In this document: piece after piece, positions 9,084-17,611 of the stretch
Numbering within the stretch: the first letter of the stretch is position 1
Layout: each line of letters starts with the position of its first letter
Assembly (NCBI GenBank): GCA_963802355.1
Contig: CAWDIV010000004.1
Coordinates: 124,001 to 188,000, forward strand
Source: SG8-41 sp963802355
Lineage (GTDB): Bacteria; Pseudomonadota; Gammaproteobacteria; Burkholderiales; SG8-41
Reading direction: 5' to 3'
Length of the DNA stretch: 64,000 bases
The notes under the pieces: model-generated
What the model saw: only the letters and a program-made list of their open reading frames with translations
Told to the model about the DNA's origin: nothing
Databases searched by the model: none
Program-made: the position numbers and the translations under genes

Positions 9084-9302
9084 TCAGAGGAAGAATTGAG
9101 GTGCCAGGCTCGTGCCTGGCTCCTTTTTCACTATGGTGTTCATCAGCTCGGTCGCGAGATTCCCGGGCGTACCTATTCCCGGCGAGCCGAAGTTGAGCGC
9201 GCCGGGCCGCCCCTTGGCGAGCGCGACCAGCTCCTTCACCGACTTGACCGGCAGCGACGGATGCACGAGCAGCAGGTTGATGCTCTCCGCCAGCTCGATC
9301 AT
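9084..9302 (-). pseudogene. Bug/TctC-type gene fragment
   Basis: About 55 residues (INLLLVHPSLPVKSVKELV, ALAKGRPGALNFGSPGIGTP, LATELMN) match the middle of Bug proteins. Both ends are missing: no signal peptide, no second lobe, and an unrelated tail at its 3' end. It borders an inverted repeat (9319-9399) and a duplicated amidohydrolase fragment, so this is a debris zone. Confidence 0.8.
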
Positions 9303-9318
9303 CCTGCCGTGCGCCCGG

Positions 9319-9400
9319 GGTCAGGTCTTGACATGATGGTTAGCCCGGCCGTGCTGAGCCCACCTGACCGCTAGAACCGTTAGGTCAAGACCTGACCCCA
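9319..9400. repeat. REP-like inverted repeat (GGTCAGGTCTTGAC arms)
   Basis: GGGGTCAGGTCTTGAC near 9319 is mirrored by GTCAAGACCTGACCCC ending near 9399, with about 48 bp between. Related single arms or palindromes lie at 26450-26474/27823-27840 and 28590-28612. It sits exactly between two truncated gene fragments, so it probably marks a recombination junction or an excised element. Confidence 0.7.
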
Positions 9401-9407
9401 TCATGAG

Positions 9408-9640
9408 CCAAAACGTTTCTGCCCCACGGCCAGCAGATGCCGCCGCCAGCCGCAATCGGCCAGCACTTCGTTGTCACGGTTGGCGTAAGGCCCCACGCGC
9501 ACCAGCCCGCCGATGTGATTCAACACGATGGTAAGTTCCGGCACGGCGTAGGCCAGCGCGGCAAGCTCATCCAGTTGAGTGTGATAGAGCGAGTTGTCCA
9601 GTGTCAAACCCATCTTCGCCAGCACACGCCAACCTGCCAT
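9408..9640 (-). pseudogene. Duplicated internal fragment of the 2687-3712 amidohydrolase
   Basis: The residues RVLAKMGLTLDNSLYHTQL..., VLNHIGGLVRVGPYANRDN are almost identical to the 2687-3712 protein, and the DNA matches with few changes. An internal stretch between ADW and GQKRFG is deleted, and both outer parts of the gene are absent. This is a non-functional segmental copy next to a Bug fragment. Confidence 0.88.
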
Positions 9641-10408
9641 CTACTTTGCGCGCAAGGTAACGACGAGTACGTCGCGATACGCCGGTTGCGCGGCGTCGAG
9701 CGGCTCGACCGGTGTGACTCCGTGTTTGACTCGCGCATCGTCGACCAGCGCGGCGTCAAGCGGCGCGCTCAACGTAAAACTGCCGAGTTGTCCACCGGCA
9801 AGATCGTGCATGGTGGTCGTGCCGCTGGTGATGTTGGTTCGATGGATCAGCAGCACGAGCACGTAGTCGACGCCGTCGCGATGCACGCCTTCCGGGGTGG
9901 GTTGACCCGGCGCGTCGCGGCGCGCCTCGATACGGAACTGGTGGCATTCGATGTGCCACTCGGCATCTGGTTTGAATGCATGGAAAAGCTCGCAGCAGAA
10001 CGCAAGGATGCGCTGCATGCTTGCGCCCTCGATCACGTCGCGCTCAATCGGCTCGAACCAGCGCTGGATGCCGCCGGCTAGCGGGTTGTAGTCGAGGCTC
10101 TGATAATGCGGTTGATGCGGCTCGATACGAGCGCGCGTTTGGCCCGCGCGCGCCGACAGCGTTGCGTGCCGCCGTCGCCGGTAACGGTGGCCCTCAGGCA
10201 GGTACATGTCGAGTGACAGATTGTTCCAGCTGGACGCAAAGCGCTGCCAGTCGTCGTTCCATGCCGCGGGCCGCTCAGGCGCGGCGAGCAGAGCTTCCAT
10301 CTGCACTGCGGGCACGAACGCAAAACCGTCGCGGCGGATTTGCTCGTGCAGCGCCATGCGTGCGCTATTTGCTGCGTCGGCCACTCCTGTGGAATCCGTT
10401 GTGGTCAT
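9641..10408 (-). CDS. 2OG-Fe(II) dioxygenase (PF10014-like)
   Basis: The protein of about 255 residues (from MTTTDSTG) matches the 2OG-Fe dioxygenase family typified by PF10014. The metal ligands are in EGVHRDGVDY (His-x-Asp) and VKHGVTPV (distal His). Members hydroxylate free amino acids or related small molecules using 2-oxoglutarate and O2. ATG 10408 or 10417 is the likely start. The reading frame continues without a stop upstream into a DUF899 remnant (10430-10670), so a longer fusion product is possible. It lies downstream of the LysR gene on the same strand. Confidence 0.75.
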   Translation of the reverse strand: MTTTDSTGVADAANSARMALHEQIRRDGFAFVPAVQMEALLAAPERPAAWNDDWQRFASSWNNLSLDMYLPEGHRYRRRRHATLSARAGQTRARIEPHQPHYQSLDYNPLAGGIQRWFEPIERDVIEGASMQRILAFCCELFHAFKPDAEWHIECHQFRIEARRDAPGQPTPEGVHRDGVDYVLVLLIHRTNITSGTTTMHDLAGGQLGSFTLSAPLDAALVDDARVKHGVTPVEPLDAAQPAYRDVLVVTLRAK

Positions 10409-10429
10409 GGCGTGCATCTTATAGCCCTG

Positions 10430-10670
10430 CGGCGTCAGGTCCAGAACATTCCAAATCGGATTGTACTCGTCGATACCACGCGTTTGGATGTTGTGGGCCA
10501 GCCTTGGATGAACACTGTAAAAGTGGCGCACCGTTCCTTGCTTGTCCAGTGTGAAAACCGAAATCGTCGAGTCCTGACTTCCCTCGCGATCTTCGCTCCC
10601 GAGATCCTGCTTGAACGTGCTTTCACCCGCGCTCAGCAGGCGTAGTTTGTCCCAACCTCTTTTACGCGCG
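10430..10670 (-). pseudogene. DUF899 C-terminal remnant, in frame with the dioxygenase
   Basis: In the frame of the following gene, the sequence RGWDKLRLLSAG..., TISVFTLDKQGTVRHFYSVH..., PIWNVLDLTPQG resembles the C-terminal half of DUF899 (thioredoxin-like) proteins. The N-terminal half is missing because the LysR gene occupies that space. No stop codon separates the remnant from the dioxygenase. It may be a real fusion, but a decayed gene read through by chance is equally likely. Confidence 0.6.
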
Positions 10671-10695
10671 TGTGCGCGCAAGACACAAGCCCTAC

Positions 10696-11622
10696 TCAAG
10701 CGCGCCGGGCTTGTTGCTTGATGGGGAATGCCTGCTGTACGTGCTTGGCAATCATTTCGCAAAAAGTCTTTGCGTAGGCTGGCAACGGGCGACGCTTGTC
10801 CCACAGCATCGCTAACGGCTCATCTATTGGCTTGCCTCGATATAAGACGCGCATGCGTCGCAGCGAATAGCGGTGAACGCGCAGCGCCGACGGAATGATT
10901 GCCACGCCGTGCCCCGCCTCGGCCATCGCGAGCAGCGCGTGCGGCGCGCGGCATTCCAAGATGTAGTTCGGCGTAAAGCCCGCTACACGACATGCCGCAT
11001 CGAAATGCCTGCGCATGATAAATTCAGTGGTCGCCTGCAGCAATGGATAAGGCGCGAGACGCTCGATCTCGACCTCGCCGTCCTTGCCGAGCTTGAGGCG
11101 CGGATGACACGCAGCCAGCATTTCCATCGGCGCAAGCGGAAAATTGGCAAAGCGCTGCTCGTCCGGCGCAATGGCGCTTGCGAGCGACTGCATGAGATGA
11201 ATCTCGCCTCTCTCCAGCATCGCGAACGAATCCACGCCGACGGTATCCGTCAGCCTCACTTGCACGTTCGGATACCGTTCGCCGTAGCGCCGTAGAAACT
11301 CGGGGAATATTCCTTCGATGAGATGCGGCGAAGCCGCCACGCGCAGCACGCCCACGTCCCCGCGCCGGAGCATTTGCGCTTGCTCGCCCAAAGCCCGCGC
11401 ATAGTTCAGCAGGCCACGACAATCGCCCAGCAGTTGCTCGCCTTCGCTCGTGAGAAGCAGGCGACGGCCTACGCGATCGAATAGCCGCACGCCGAACTGG
11501 CTTTCCAAATTCGCAATTTGCCGTGAGAGCGCCGGCTGCGCGACGTGTAACTGCACCGCCGCCTTTGATACCGTGCCGCACTCGGCCACTGCGACGAAAG
11601 TGCGGATATGGCGTAGGTCCAT
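10696..11622 (-). CDS. LysR-family transcriptional regulator
   Basis: The 308-residue protein has an N-terminal winged helix-turn-helix (TVSKAAVQLHVAQPALSRQ, residues 17-35, followed by GVRLFDRVGRR) and a C-terminal effector-binding domain. LysR regulators bind DNA as tetramers and usually control the divergent gene in response to a metabolite. Here the divergent gene is an intact Bug receptor at 11728, with a palindrome (11634-11648) next to the LysR start. The simplest reading is that it controls uptake of the ligand of that Bug protein. The effector is unknown. Confidence 0.93.
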   Translation of the reverse strand: MDLRHIRTFVAVAECGTVSKAAVQLHVAQPALSRQIANLESQFGVRLFDRVGRRLLLTSEGEQLLGDCRGLLNYARALGEQAQMLRRGDVGVLRVAASPHLIEGIFPEFLRRYGERYPNVQVRLTDTVGVDSFAMLERGEIHLMQSLASAIAPDEQRFANFPLAPMEMLAACHPRLKLGKDGEVEIERLAPYPLLQATTEFIMRRHFDAACRVAGFTPNYILECRAPHALLAMAEAGHGVAIIPSALRVHRYSLRRMRVLYRGKPIDEPLAMLWDKRRPLPAYAKTFCEMIAKHVQQAFPIKQQARRA

Positions 11623-11633
11623 TGCTTCTCCTG

Positions 11634-11648
11634 ATGCCTCGTAGGCAT
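11634..11648. promoter_or_regulatory. Candidate LysR operator
   Basis: ATGCCT-CGT-AGGCAT is a perfect 6-bp inverted repeat of the T-N11-A type, 12 bp upstream of the LysR start and inside the divergent promoter region. The position fits autoregulation plus control of the Bug gene. Inference from pattern and position only. Confidence 0.5.
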
Positions 11649-11727
11649 GATGATCTAGCGAAAGTATATATTGGACCTATGAAGAATCGGCTAGGACAAT
11701 GGCTACGCAAACGACGAGGAGCCCTTT

Positions 11728-12693
11728 ATGAAACGCTACGTGATGCCGGTCCTAGCATATGCGCTGTCGCTATTGACGTTCGACGCCACCGCACAAGTGT
11801 GGCCAATCAAACCGCTCCGAGCGGTCGTGCCTGTCGGCGCGGGAAGCTCGACGGACATCGTCCATCGAGTGGTTCTCGAGAGATTGTCGGCGCTTCTCGG
11901 ACAGCCGATCGTGGTCGAGAACCGAGCTGGCGCCGGGGGCACCGTCGGCAGCGGAGTCGTTGCGAAGTCGGAACCCGACGGCTACACGATACTCGCCCAC
12001 GGTGCCGCGCACACCATTGCTCCGGCGCTCTATAAGGCCTTGCCATACCATCCAGCGCGCGATTTTGTTGCCGTCGCACCCGTCGGCATTTCGCCGAGCG
12101 TGTTGGTCGTATCGCCTGCAAAGGGCATGAGGTCGACTGCGGACCTCGTGGCGGCCGCCAAGGCTCGACCCGATGCCCTCAATTTTTCGTCCGTTGGCGT
12201 TGGCAGTGCCACACACTTGAGCGCGGAGCGGTTTGTGTCGAGCGCGGGAATCCAAGCCGTGCACGTGCCGTTCAAGGGCGGCGCCGAAGCCACGGTAGAA
12301 GTGATTGCCGGGCGGGTCGATTTTTTCTTCGGTCCGGTCGCCCTTGTGTTGCCGCATATCCGGGACGGCAAACTCGCCGGGCTCGCGGTGAACGGATCCA
12401 ACCGCTCCGCTGCGCTTCCCGATGTTCCTACGCTGCGAGAAGTCGGGATCCGGGACGCGGAATATCCGATCTGGTTCGGACTGTTCGCGCCGGCTAAAAC
12501 GCCTTCCGATATCGTGAGCAAGCTCAACCGCGCGACGCTGGACGTGCTGCAAGCACCCAAGGTTCGCGAGAAACTTGGCAGCCTCGGGGTCGACGGCATG
12601 GTGATGACTCCCGCGCAATTTGCGGCACACGTTGAAAGCGAGATTCAGCTCAATGCGAAGCTTGCCCAGAGGGCGGGTCTCAAGGCTGAATAA
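11728..12693 (+). CDS. Bug/TctC-type solute-binding protein, divergent from LysR
   Basis: This intact 321-residue receptor has a signal peptide ending about DATAQ, then WPIKPLRAVVPVGAGSSTD, GAGGTVGSGV, PDGYTIL, a VVSPAKGMRSTADLVAAAK segment, HVPFKGGAE and LFAPAKTP. It departs from the family in lacking the usual HPSLPVKSVKEL wording. Its divergent LysR partner suggests ligand-dependent regulation. A methyltransferase starts immediately after its stop codon and may be cotranscribed. Confidence 0.92.
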   Translation: MKRYVMPVLAYALSLLTFDATAQVWPIKPLRAVVPVGAGSSTDIVHRVVLERLSALLGQPIVVENRAGAGGTVGSGVVAKSEPDGYTILAHGAAHTIAPALYKALPYHPARDFVAVAPVGISPSVLVVSPAKGMRSTADLVAAAKARPDALNFSSVGVGSATHLSAERFVSSAGIQAVHVPFKGGAEATVEVIAGRVDFFFGPVALVLPHIRDGKLAGLAVNGSNRSAALPDVPTLREVGIRDAEYPIWFGLFAPAKTPSDIVSKLNRATLDVLQAPKVREKLGSLGVDGMVMTPAQFAAHVESEIQLNAKLAQRAGLKAE

Positions 12694-12694
12694 C

Positions 12695-13555
12695 GTGGAG
12701 GAGCTCGTCTTCAGCTTCGACGACAGCGTGGCATATGAGCGCGCGATGGGCCGCTGGAGCCGCGCCGTCGCGCCGCTTTTTCTACAGTGGCTCGCACCGC
12801 CTGCGAGCGCGCGTTGGCTCGACGTGGGGTGCGGTACAGGAGTTCTTTCACACACGTTGCTCGATCTGTGCGCGCCTGCCGCGGTGATCGGCATTGACCC
12901 GGCCGCCAATCAGGTCGCCCAAGCGTCGCGCCGAGCTGCGGCAGGCCCGGCGGATTTCCAAATCGCAGACGCGCGCAAGCTGCCTTTTCTGGATGCATCG
13001 TTCGATGTCGCCGCTGCCGCGCTGGTTTTGAACTTCATCCCCGAGCGATCCGAGGCCATGGCTGAAATGCGGCGCGTGACGCGCGTAGGCGGTATCGTTG
13101 CAGCGTACGTGTGGGACTTTTCGGAAGAGTTGTCGCCAAGCGGCCCCCTGCGTCGCGCCATGCGCCGGTTCGGCGCGCAAGTGCCTGCAATACCCGGCAC
13201 GAGTGATTCGCGCATCGATTCCCTACGAAGTCTTTTTCAGCAGACAGGGCTTGAGCGAATCGAAACGAAGACGATCGACGTCTGCCTCGCGTACCGGGAC
13301 TTCCACGACTTCTGGCAGGCGCAGACGCCGAGCTATGTCCCGACAACGAAGGTTATCGCCTCCATGACGGACAGCGAGCGCGCCCGCTTGATCCGCGCCG
13401 TTCGCGACGAGTTGCCTGCAGCGCCCGGCGGTTTAGTCGAATACGTCGCGCGTGCCAATGCAATCAAGGGGCGAGTGGCGCGCGGCGGTAGAAAGGAAAG
13501 ATCGCGCGGCAGGCGGGTATCAAGCCGCTCTCGAACCCGGCTAGCCCACCTCTAG
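12695..13555 (+). CDS. Class I SAM-dependent methyltransferase (Methyltransf_11 type)
   Basis: The protein of about 286 residues contains the SAM-binding motif LDVGCGTGVLSHTLLD, the acidic second-strand IGIDPA, and a post-motif segment ALVLNFIPERSEAM. This is the architecture of small-molecule methyltransferases related to UbiE. I favour GTG 12695, one base after the Bug stop codon, because it fits translational coupling. ATG 12737 is an alternative. The C-terminal ~25 residues are Arg/Ser-rich and may be read-through into intergenic sequence. The acceptor molecule is unknown. Confidence 0.8.
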   Translation: MEELVFSFDDSVAYERAMGRWSRAVAPLFLQWLAPPASARWLDVGCGTGVLSHTLLDLCAPAAVIGIDPAANQVAQASRRAAAGPADFQIADARKLPFLDASFDVAAAALVLNFIPERSEAMAEMRRVTRVGGIVAAYVWDFSEELSPSGPLRRAMRRFGAQVPAIPGTSDSRIDSLRSLFQQTGLERIETKTIDVCLAYRDFHDFWQAQTPSYVPTTKVIASMTDSERARLIRAVRDELPAAPGGLVEYVARANAIKGRVARGGRKERSRGRRVSSRSRTRLAHL

Positions 13556-13568
13556 AACCCCGGCTAGC

Positions 13569-14470
13569 TCACCTGACCCCGGCCATCCGCTCACTGGCGG
13601 CGCGAAGCGCGCCCCGCGCGGCGGCATCGTACGCTTGAGGGTCGGCCGTCGCCTCGCGCAGGACATCGAAATAGCGGCCGGTGACCGAATCGAGCGCCGG
13701 GTCCGCGATCAAACGAGTCGTGGCTTCGACCCCCTGCTCGATCGTGCTCAGCGCGTGCCCATACGCCTGCATGACCATCTTGGTCGGCATGAGCGACGAA
13801 GGGTGCAGGCAGTTGACGGTGACACCCGTTCCGCGCATCTCCGCGGCCAGATCGAAGGTGAAGAGAATTTGCGCGAGCTTGCTTTGGCAATAGGCGCGCC
13901 AGCCGCTGTAGCCGCGCTCGAGCATGAGATCATCGAAGGTAGAACCTATTTCATACATAGGCACGTGTGCGACGGGGCGAGGCGGGATGCAGTTCGAGGA
14001 GGAGGGCCCGCAGGAATATGTCGATATTTCAAGGGCCCCCGACAAAGGAATGCGCCCGCATTCGCCCCGTCCCCTTCGGGGTTGCGGCCAGGACGGTCGG
14101 CTGCTTCGTTGCCCTCCTCGACCATATCGACATATGGCCTTCGTCAGGCGCCTCGCATCCGGTCCGTCCTGGCCACAACGCATCACGCGCCTATGGATGA
14201 AATAGGTTCTGGTGCCTGCTGGCCGGCCGACGAGACGTTGACGATGCGTGCCGGCGCCGAGCGCTCGAGAAGAGTGAGCAGCGCGCGAGTGAGGACGAAA
14301 GGCGCGAGATAATTGACCGCGAACCGGAGCTCGATCCCGTCGCGGCTCAGCGCGCGCGGGGCGGAGCCGCCACCCGATCCGATGCCGGCGTTGTTGACGA
14401 GCACGTCGAGGCGCTCCAGCTCGCTCGCGAGCCTGGCCGCCATCGCACGCACCTCGGCGAGGTCGGGCAC
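13569..14470 (-). pseudogene. Short-chain dehydrogenase/reductase, interrupted by MITE copy 2
   Basis: The right part (14211-14470) encodes DVLVNNAGIGSG, NYLAPFVLTRALL, RIVNVSSAGQQAP. The left part (13569-13940) continues FDDLMLERGYSGWRAYCQSK with the YxxxK catalytic pair, and a normal SDR C-terminus (TVNCLHPSSLMPTKMV). The 268-bp element at 13942-14209 splits the gene between the catalytic Ser strand and the Tyr helix. The N-terminal TGxxxGIG cofactor motif is also missing, replaced by a PEP-CTERM remnant. A long open frame crosses the element but would insert ~90 foreign residues, so I call the gene inactive. Confidence 0.88.
13942..14209. mobile_element. MITE-like element, copy 2, inside the SDR gene
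   Basis: The left end is GAACCTATTTCATACATAG and the right end CTATGGATGAAATAGGTTC, each slightly diverged from copies 1 and 3. The interior matches copy 3 nearly base for base. With one extra base at each end the flanks are GGT and GGT, a possible 3-bp target duplication. It has no coding capacity of its own, so it would need a transposase encoded elsewhere. Confidence 0.85.
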
Positions 14471-14591
14471 GATTAATGTTATCTACGAGTTCAGGGTAGC
14501 GAACGAGGTGCCGGAGCCAGCCAGCCTGTTTTTGCTCGGAGCGGGTCTGGCCGGCCTGGGGTTTGCGCGACGCAAGAGGCAGCATTCTTGA
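14471..14591 (+). pseudogene. PEP-CTERM sorting-signal remnant
   Basis: The frame ends with EVPEPASLFLLGAGLAGLGF followed by ARRKRQHS and a stop. This is a complete PEP-CTERM tripartite signal: Pro-Glu-Pro, hydrophobic helix, basic tail. In known systems it directs an exported protein to the exosortase EpsH/XrtA. The rest of the exported protein is absent; upstream sequence in this frame is the antisense of the SDR gene. So this is the 3' stub of a lost gene. It implies the genome has, or had, an exosortase system. Confidence 0.8.
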
Positions 14592-14688
14592 CCCGGCCCT
14601 GGCCCAATCACTTTCGAACGGCTGCCGACGGCGGCCGTTTTCTTTTACACTTTCCCCCGCACTGATCGCTCGCGTGACCGACATCGAA

Positions 14689-15369
14689 ATGACGACGACC
14701 TCGGAAACGGCAGAAACCGAAGGCATCGACCTGACCCAATGCAGTGCGATGATCTTTGGGACACCCATGATCGCCTACCCGTGGCCGGAAAGCGATCGCC
14801 TCAACGAAGCACTCGGTGAAGTGATTTTGGCGAAGGAACGAGAATCGAAGGGATTGGTGCGCTCGAATGTGGGTGGGTGGCACTCGAGCACCGACCTCTT
14901 CACGTGGGATGCAGAATGCGTCCGTACCCTCGGCAGCCGCGTTCAGCGACTCACGATCGCGCTGATGCGAACTATCATGCTGACACCGGAGGGCCCCCGC
15001 CGCTTCAACTATCGTCTGGATGCATGGGCGAACGTAGGCCGGCGGGGCAGTTACAACGCTGTACACAACCACCCGAATTGCCTGTGGTCAGGCATCTATT
15101 ACGTGTCCGCGGGCCAGCCGGATCAGGATGGCGGCGCCCAGAATGGTAAGTTGGAGCTGCTGGACCCGCGTGTCGGTGCCAACATGATGTACATCAAGGG
15201 CACGCGTCTCGAAAATCGTTTCATCGTCGACCCGCTGCCGGGACTCATGGTGATGTTTCCGAGCTGGCTCAATCACGTCGTCCATCCCTTCGCAGGGGAA
15301 GGCGAGCGCATATCTGTGGCGTTCAACATCGTCACGACGGAGGTGCCGGCGGCGGAGCAGTTAGCCTAG
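14689..15369 (+). CDS. Putative 2OG-Fe(II) oxygenase (TIGR02466-like)
   Basis: The protein of about 226 residues resembles the TIGR02466/2OG-FeII_Oxy_5 group. Typical elements are the N-terminal FGTPMIAYPWP, the strand LDAWANVGRRGSYNAVHNHP with a probable metal His, WSGIYYVSAG, and a C-terminal LPGLMVMFPSWLNHVVHPF with the distal His. Such proteins use 2-oxoglutarate, iron and O2; substrates are mostly unknown. ATG 14689 is chosen; GTG 14674 in the same frame is possible. The end overlaps the convergent small gene at 15361 by 9 bp. Confidence 0.78.
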   Translation: MTTTSETAETEGIDLTQCSAMIFGTPMIAYPWPESDRLNEALGEVILAKERESKGLVRSNVGGWHSSTDLFTWDAECVRTLGSRVQRLTIALMRTIMLTPEGPRRFNYRLDAWANVGRRGSYNAVHNHPNCLWSGIYYVSAGQPDQDGGAQNGKLELLDPRVGANMMYIKGTRLENRFIVDPLPGLMVMFPSWLNHVVHPFAGEGERISVAFNIVTTEVPAAEQLA

Positions 15370-15585
15370 GCGCAAATGATGTGGCGTGCCGTCAGCCGAC
15401 AGGCGGCGGAATCGGCCCGTACTGAACTCGCCCTTCAGAGGCTCGTTGCAGGCGACGGTATCGCTGTCACCAAGAAACCTGACTACACCGGTCTGGTCTA
15501 GCAGTATCACGGTGGGAATCGTGTCGTCAGGACCGTCACGGTGCCAGTAGAACCCGGGATCGGTCGGCTTTCCGCTCGTCCACAT
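15361..15585 (-). CDS. Small hypothetical protein, 74 residues
   Basis: The ATG at 15585 has a good ribosome site (GGAGGT, 7-12 bases upstream). The product is soluble and hydrophilic, with FYWHRDGPDDTIPTVILLD followed by VRFLGDSD in its N-terminal half. I do not recognise a family. Its 3' end overlaps the end of the 2OG-Fe oxygenase gene by 9 bp in convergent orientation. The repeat family 1 copy B starts just upstream, so its promoter region has probably been altered. Confidence 0.5.
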   Translation of the reverse strand: MWTSGKPTDPGFYWHRDGPDDTIPTVILLDQTGVVRFLGDSDTVACNEPLKGEFSTGRFRRLSADGTPHHLRLG

Positions 15586-15699
15586 GGGCGACCTCCTGCC
15601 CTCAAAGCCAGTTGGACTGCGGCGCCGCGGGGAGTTTCCCTGACGGTGCGCGTCGCCGGCTGGTGACGGAATCCCGGGTCGCGAGCCTAACTGATTTAA

Positions 15700-16080
15700 G
15701 AGTCGTCTCGAGGAGACGATCTTTGCGGGAGAACACAGGGTGCACAAGAAAACCGGGAGATGGGGGCGGGATGGGGGTCCACTTTCTAAACATTCAGAAA
15801 GGCGGGACCGACGAAGACATGGTGCTTGAACTTGGCGACCCGTTGGAGGCCGCCGAGCAGTCGCAGCCGAGGTCGGGATGTCGGCGAGCACTGTCGAACC
15901 GAAGTGCAGGTATTGATCGTGACTCGGAAACCGTCCATAGGACCGTAATCGAGCACGTCAATGGTAGGTGAGTTGCGCAGCCGCCGACCTCGGCGAGCAG
16001 CGCAGGGGAGTGAAGTCTGAGGCCGGCATTAGCTGGCCTCTCTTCACCGGCCGACCGGGGCGCCAGGTTTGAGCACCGTG
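15700..16080 (+). repeat. Dispersed repeat family 1, copy B (with G-rich motif)
   Basis: This copy is nearly identical to 34620-34990 (copy C), including the G-rich motif at 15755-15777, the block TGGTGCTTGAACTTGGCGAC, and the block TTAGCTGGCCTCTCTTCACC. The rest of the interval to 16380 contains no convincing gene. The frames present in it are not conserved between the two copies. Confidence 0.88.
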
Positions 16081-16380
16081 GCTTCCTCGGAGTGAATGAC
16101 GAGCCGCCGGCTAAGCTTTCGAGCGGTTCGCCACCTTTCGTCGTGAACCGCAGTTATCAGAGGTGCAGCCGCGACCGCCGATAGTCGCCCATCAAAGAGA
16201 CGCTCACAACCGGGTGTGATTGACCGCGTGCCAGGCCGACGATAGAGTCGAAAACAAAGGGACCATACTTCAACCATACTTCAGAATTCCAGTTTCCCGA
16301 TGATACTGTCGTGCGGTCTGGCGACAGTCAGTCCCCGCAATAGCAGGGATAACAGCGGCCAGAACAGGGGGGACGATCCG

Positions 16381-17573
16381 ATGACAAACCTAGATCGCTG
16401 CTACAACATCTTCGATCTGCGCGAGGTTGCGCAGCGCCGCCTGCCCAAAGGGATCTTCGAATACGTCGACAAGGGCACCGAGGATCGGGATTTCGCTCGA
16501 GGAAAACCGGGCGGCGTTTCAGCGCATCAAGCTGCGCACGCGCTTTCTCAACGATTGGTCGAAGCGCGACCTCGGCACCGAGATCTTCGGCAAGCGCATC
16601 GAGCTGCCGTTCGGGATCGCGCCCACGGGCAGCGCCGGACTGATGTGGTATCGAGGCGAGGTGGAACTGGCGAGGGCCGCTGCCGCGGCGGGCATTCCTT
16701 TTACGCTGGCCACGGGTGCGCTGACCTCCATGGAAGAAGTCAGCCAGGGAAGTGCCCGATGCACGCAAGTGGTTCCAGCTTTACCCCTGGGCGGATGAGG
16801 AGGGCTCCTACGAAATGGTCACGCGTGCGCGCGACCTGGGCTGGGAAGCGCTGGTCGTTACGATCGACGCCGCGCCGGGCCGCGGGCGCGAGCACAACGA
16901 GCGCAACGGCTACTCGTTTCCGTTCCGGCCCAACGTCACGGCAGCGGTGGACATGGCGATGCATCCCGGCTGGATGTGGCGCGTGATGCGCAAGTACCTC
17001 ATGAACGAAGGCATGCCCACGAACGCCAATTTTCCCGAGCGCTACCGCCATACGATCCTCGACGGCAAGACGCGCACGCGTCCGAAGGCATTCCAGGCGA
17101 TGACCTGGGAACACATCAGGAAATTCCGCGACTTCTGGCCGCGCAAGCTGATCGTCAAGAGCATACTGAGCGGCGATCAGGCGAGGGCCGCGGTCGATGC
17201 GGGCGCCGATGGCGTGGTCGTGTCGAATCACGGCGGACGCGCCTTCGACAGCGCCGTAGCGACCATAGACATCCTGCCGGAGATCGTGGAGGCGGTCGGC
17301 GATCGCTGCACCGTCATACTCGACAGCGGCATTCGCCGCGGCAGCGACATCGTCAAGGCGTTGGCCCTCGGTGCGAAGATGGTGCTGGTCGGCAGGGCGA
17401 CGCTTTACGGCACGGCATGCGGCGGGCAGGCGGGCGCCGCGAGGGCGATCAAGATACTTTCAGACGAAATGGAGCGGACTTTCGGCTACGTGGGCGCGCG
17501 GCGGGTTTCCGAAATCGGTCCGCACATCTTCGCTAGTCGCGATCCCGGGATGCAGACCCTGCTTCATAACTAG
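16381..17573 (+). pseudogene. FMN-dependent alpha-hydroxyacid dehydrogenase, two frameshifts
   Basis: Read across three frames this is a full-length member of the lactate/mandelate/glycolate oxidase family (about 397 codons). Visible parts are CYNIFDLREVAQRRLP and FEYVDKGTED at the N-terminus, then LPFGIAPTGSAGLMW, WFQLYPWADE, KSILSGDQARAAVDAGADG, the FMN/active-site stretch VVVSNHGGRAFDS and ILDSGIRRGSDIVKAL. The frame changes near 16490 and near 16750. The family oxidises alpha-hydroxyacids to alpha-ketoacids. The conserved pieces argue for a recent lesion or a sequencing error. A Bug gene follows 38 bp downstream and may be cotranscribed. Confidence 0.88.
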
Positions 17574-17611
17574 GCGCGTCATTCCACCAATACACTTACG
17601 GGGATAACTGC

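Noticed and set aside
13569..14768. A 399-codon open frame on the minus strand covering the SDR, the MITE and the PEP-CTERM region
   Set aside because: The middle is MITE sequence and the far part is the antisense of other genes; only the two SDR halves are protein-like.
16044..16277. Minus-strand frame of 77 residues
   Set aside because: No ribosome site, no recognisable features, partly repeat sequence.
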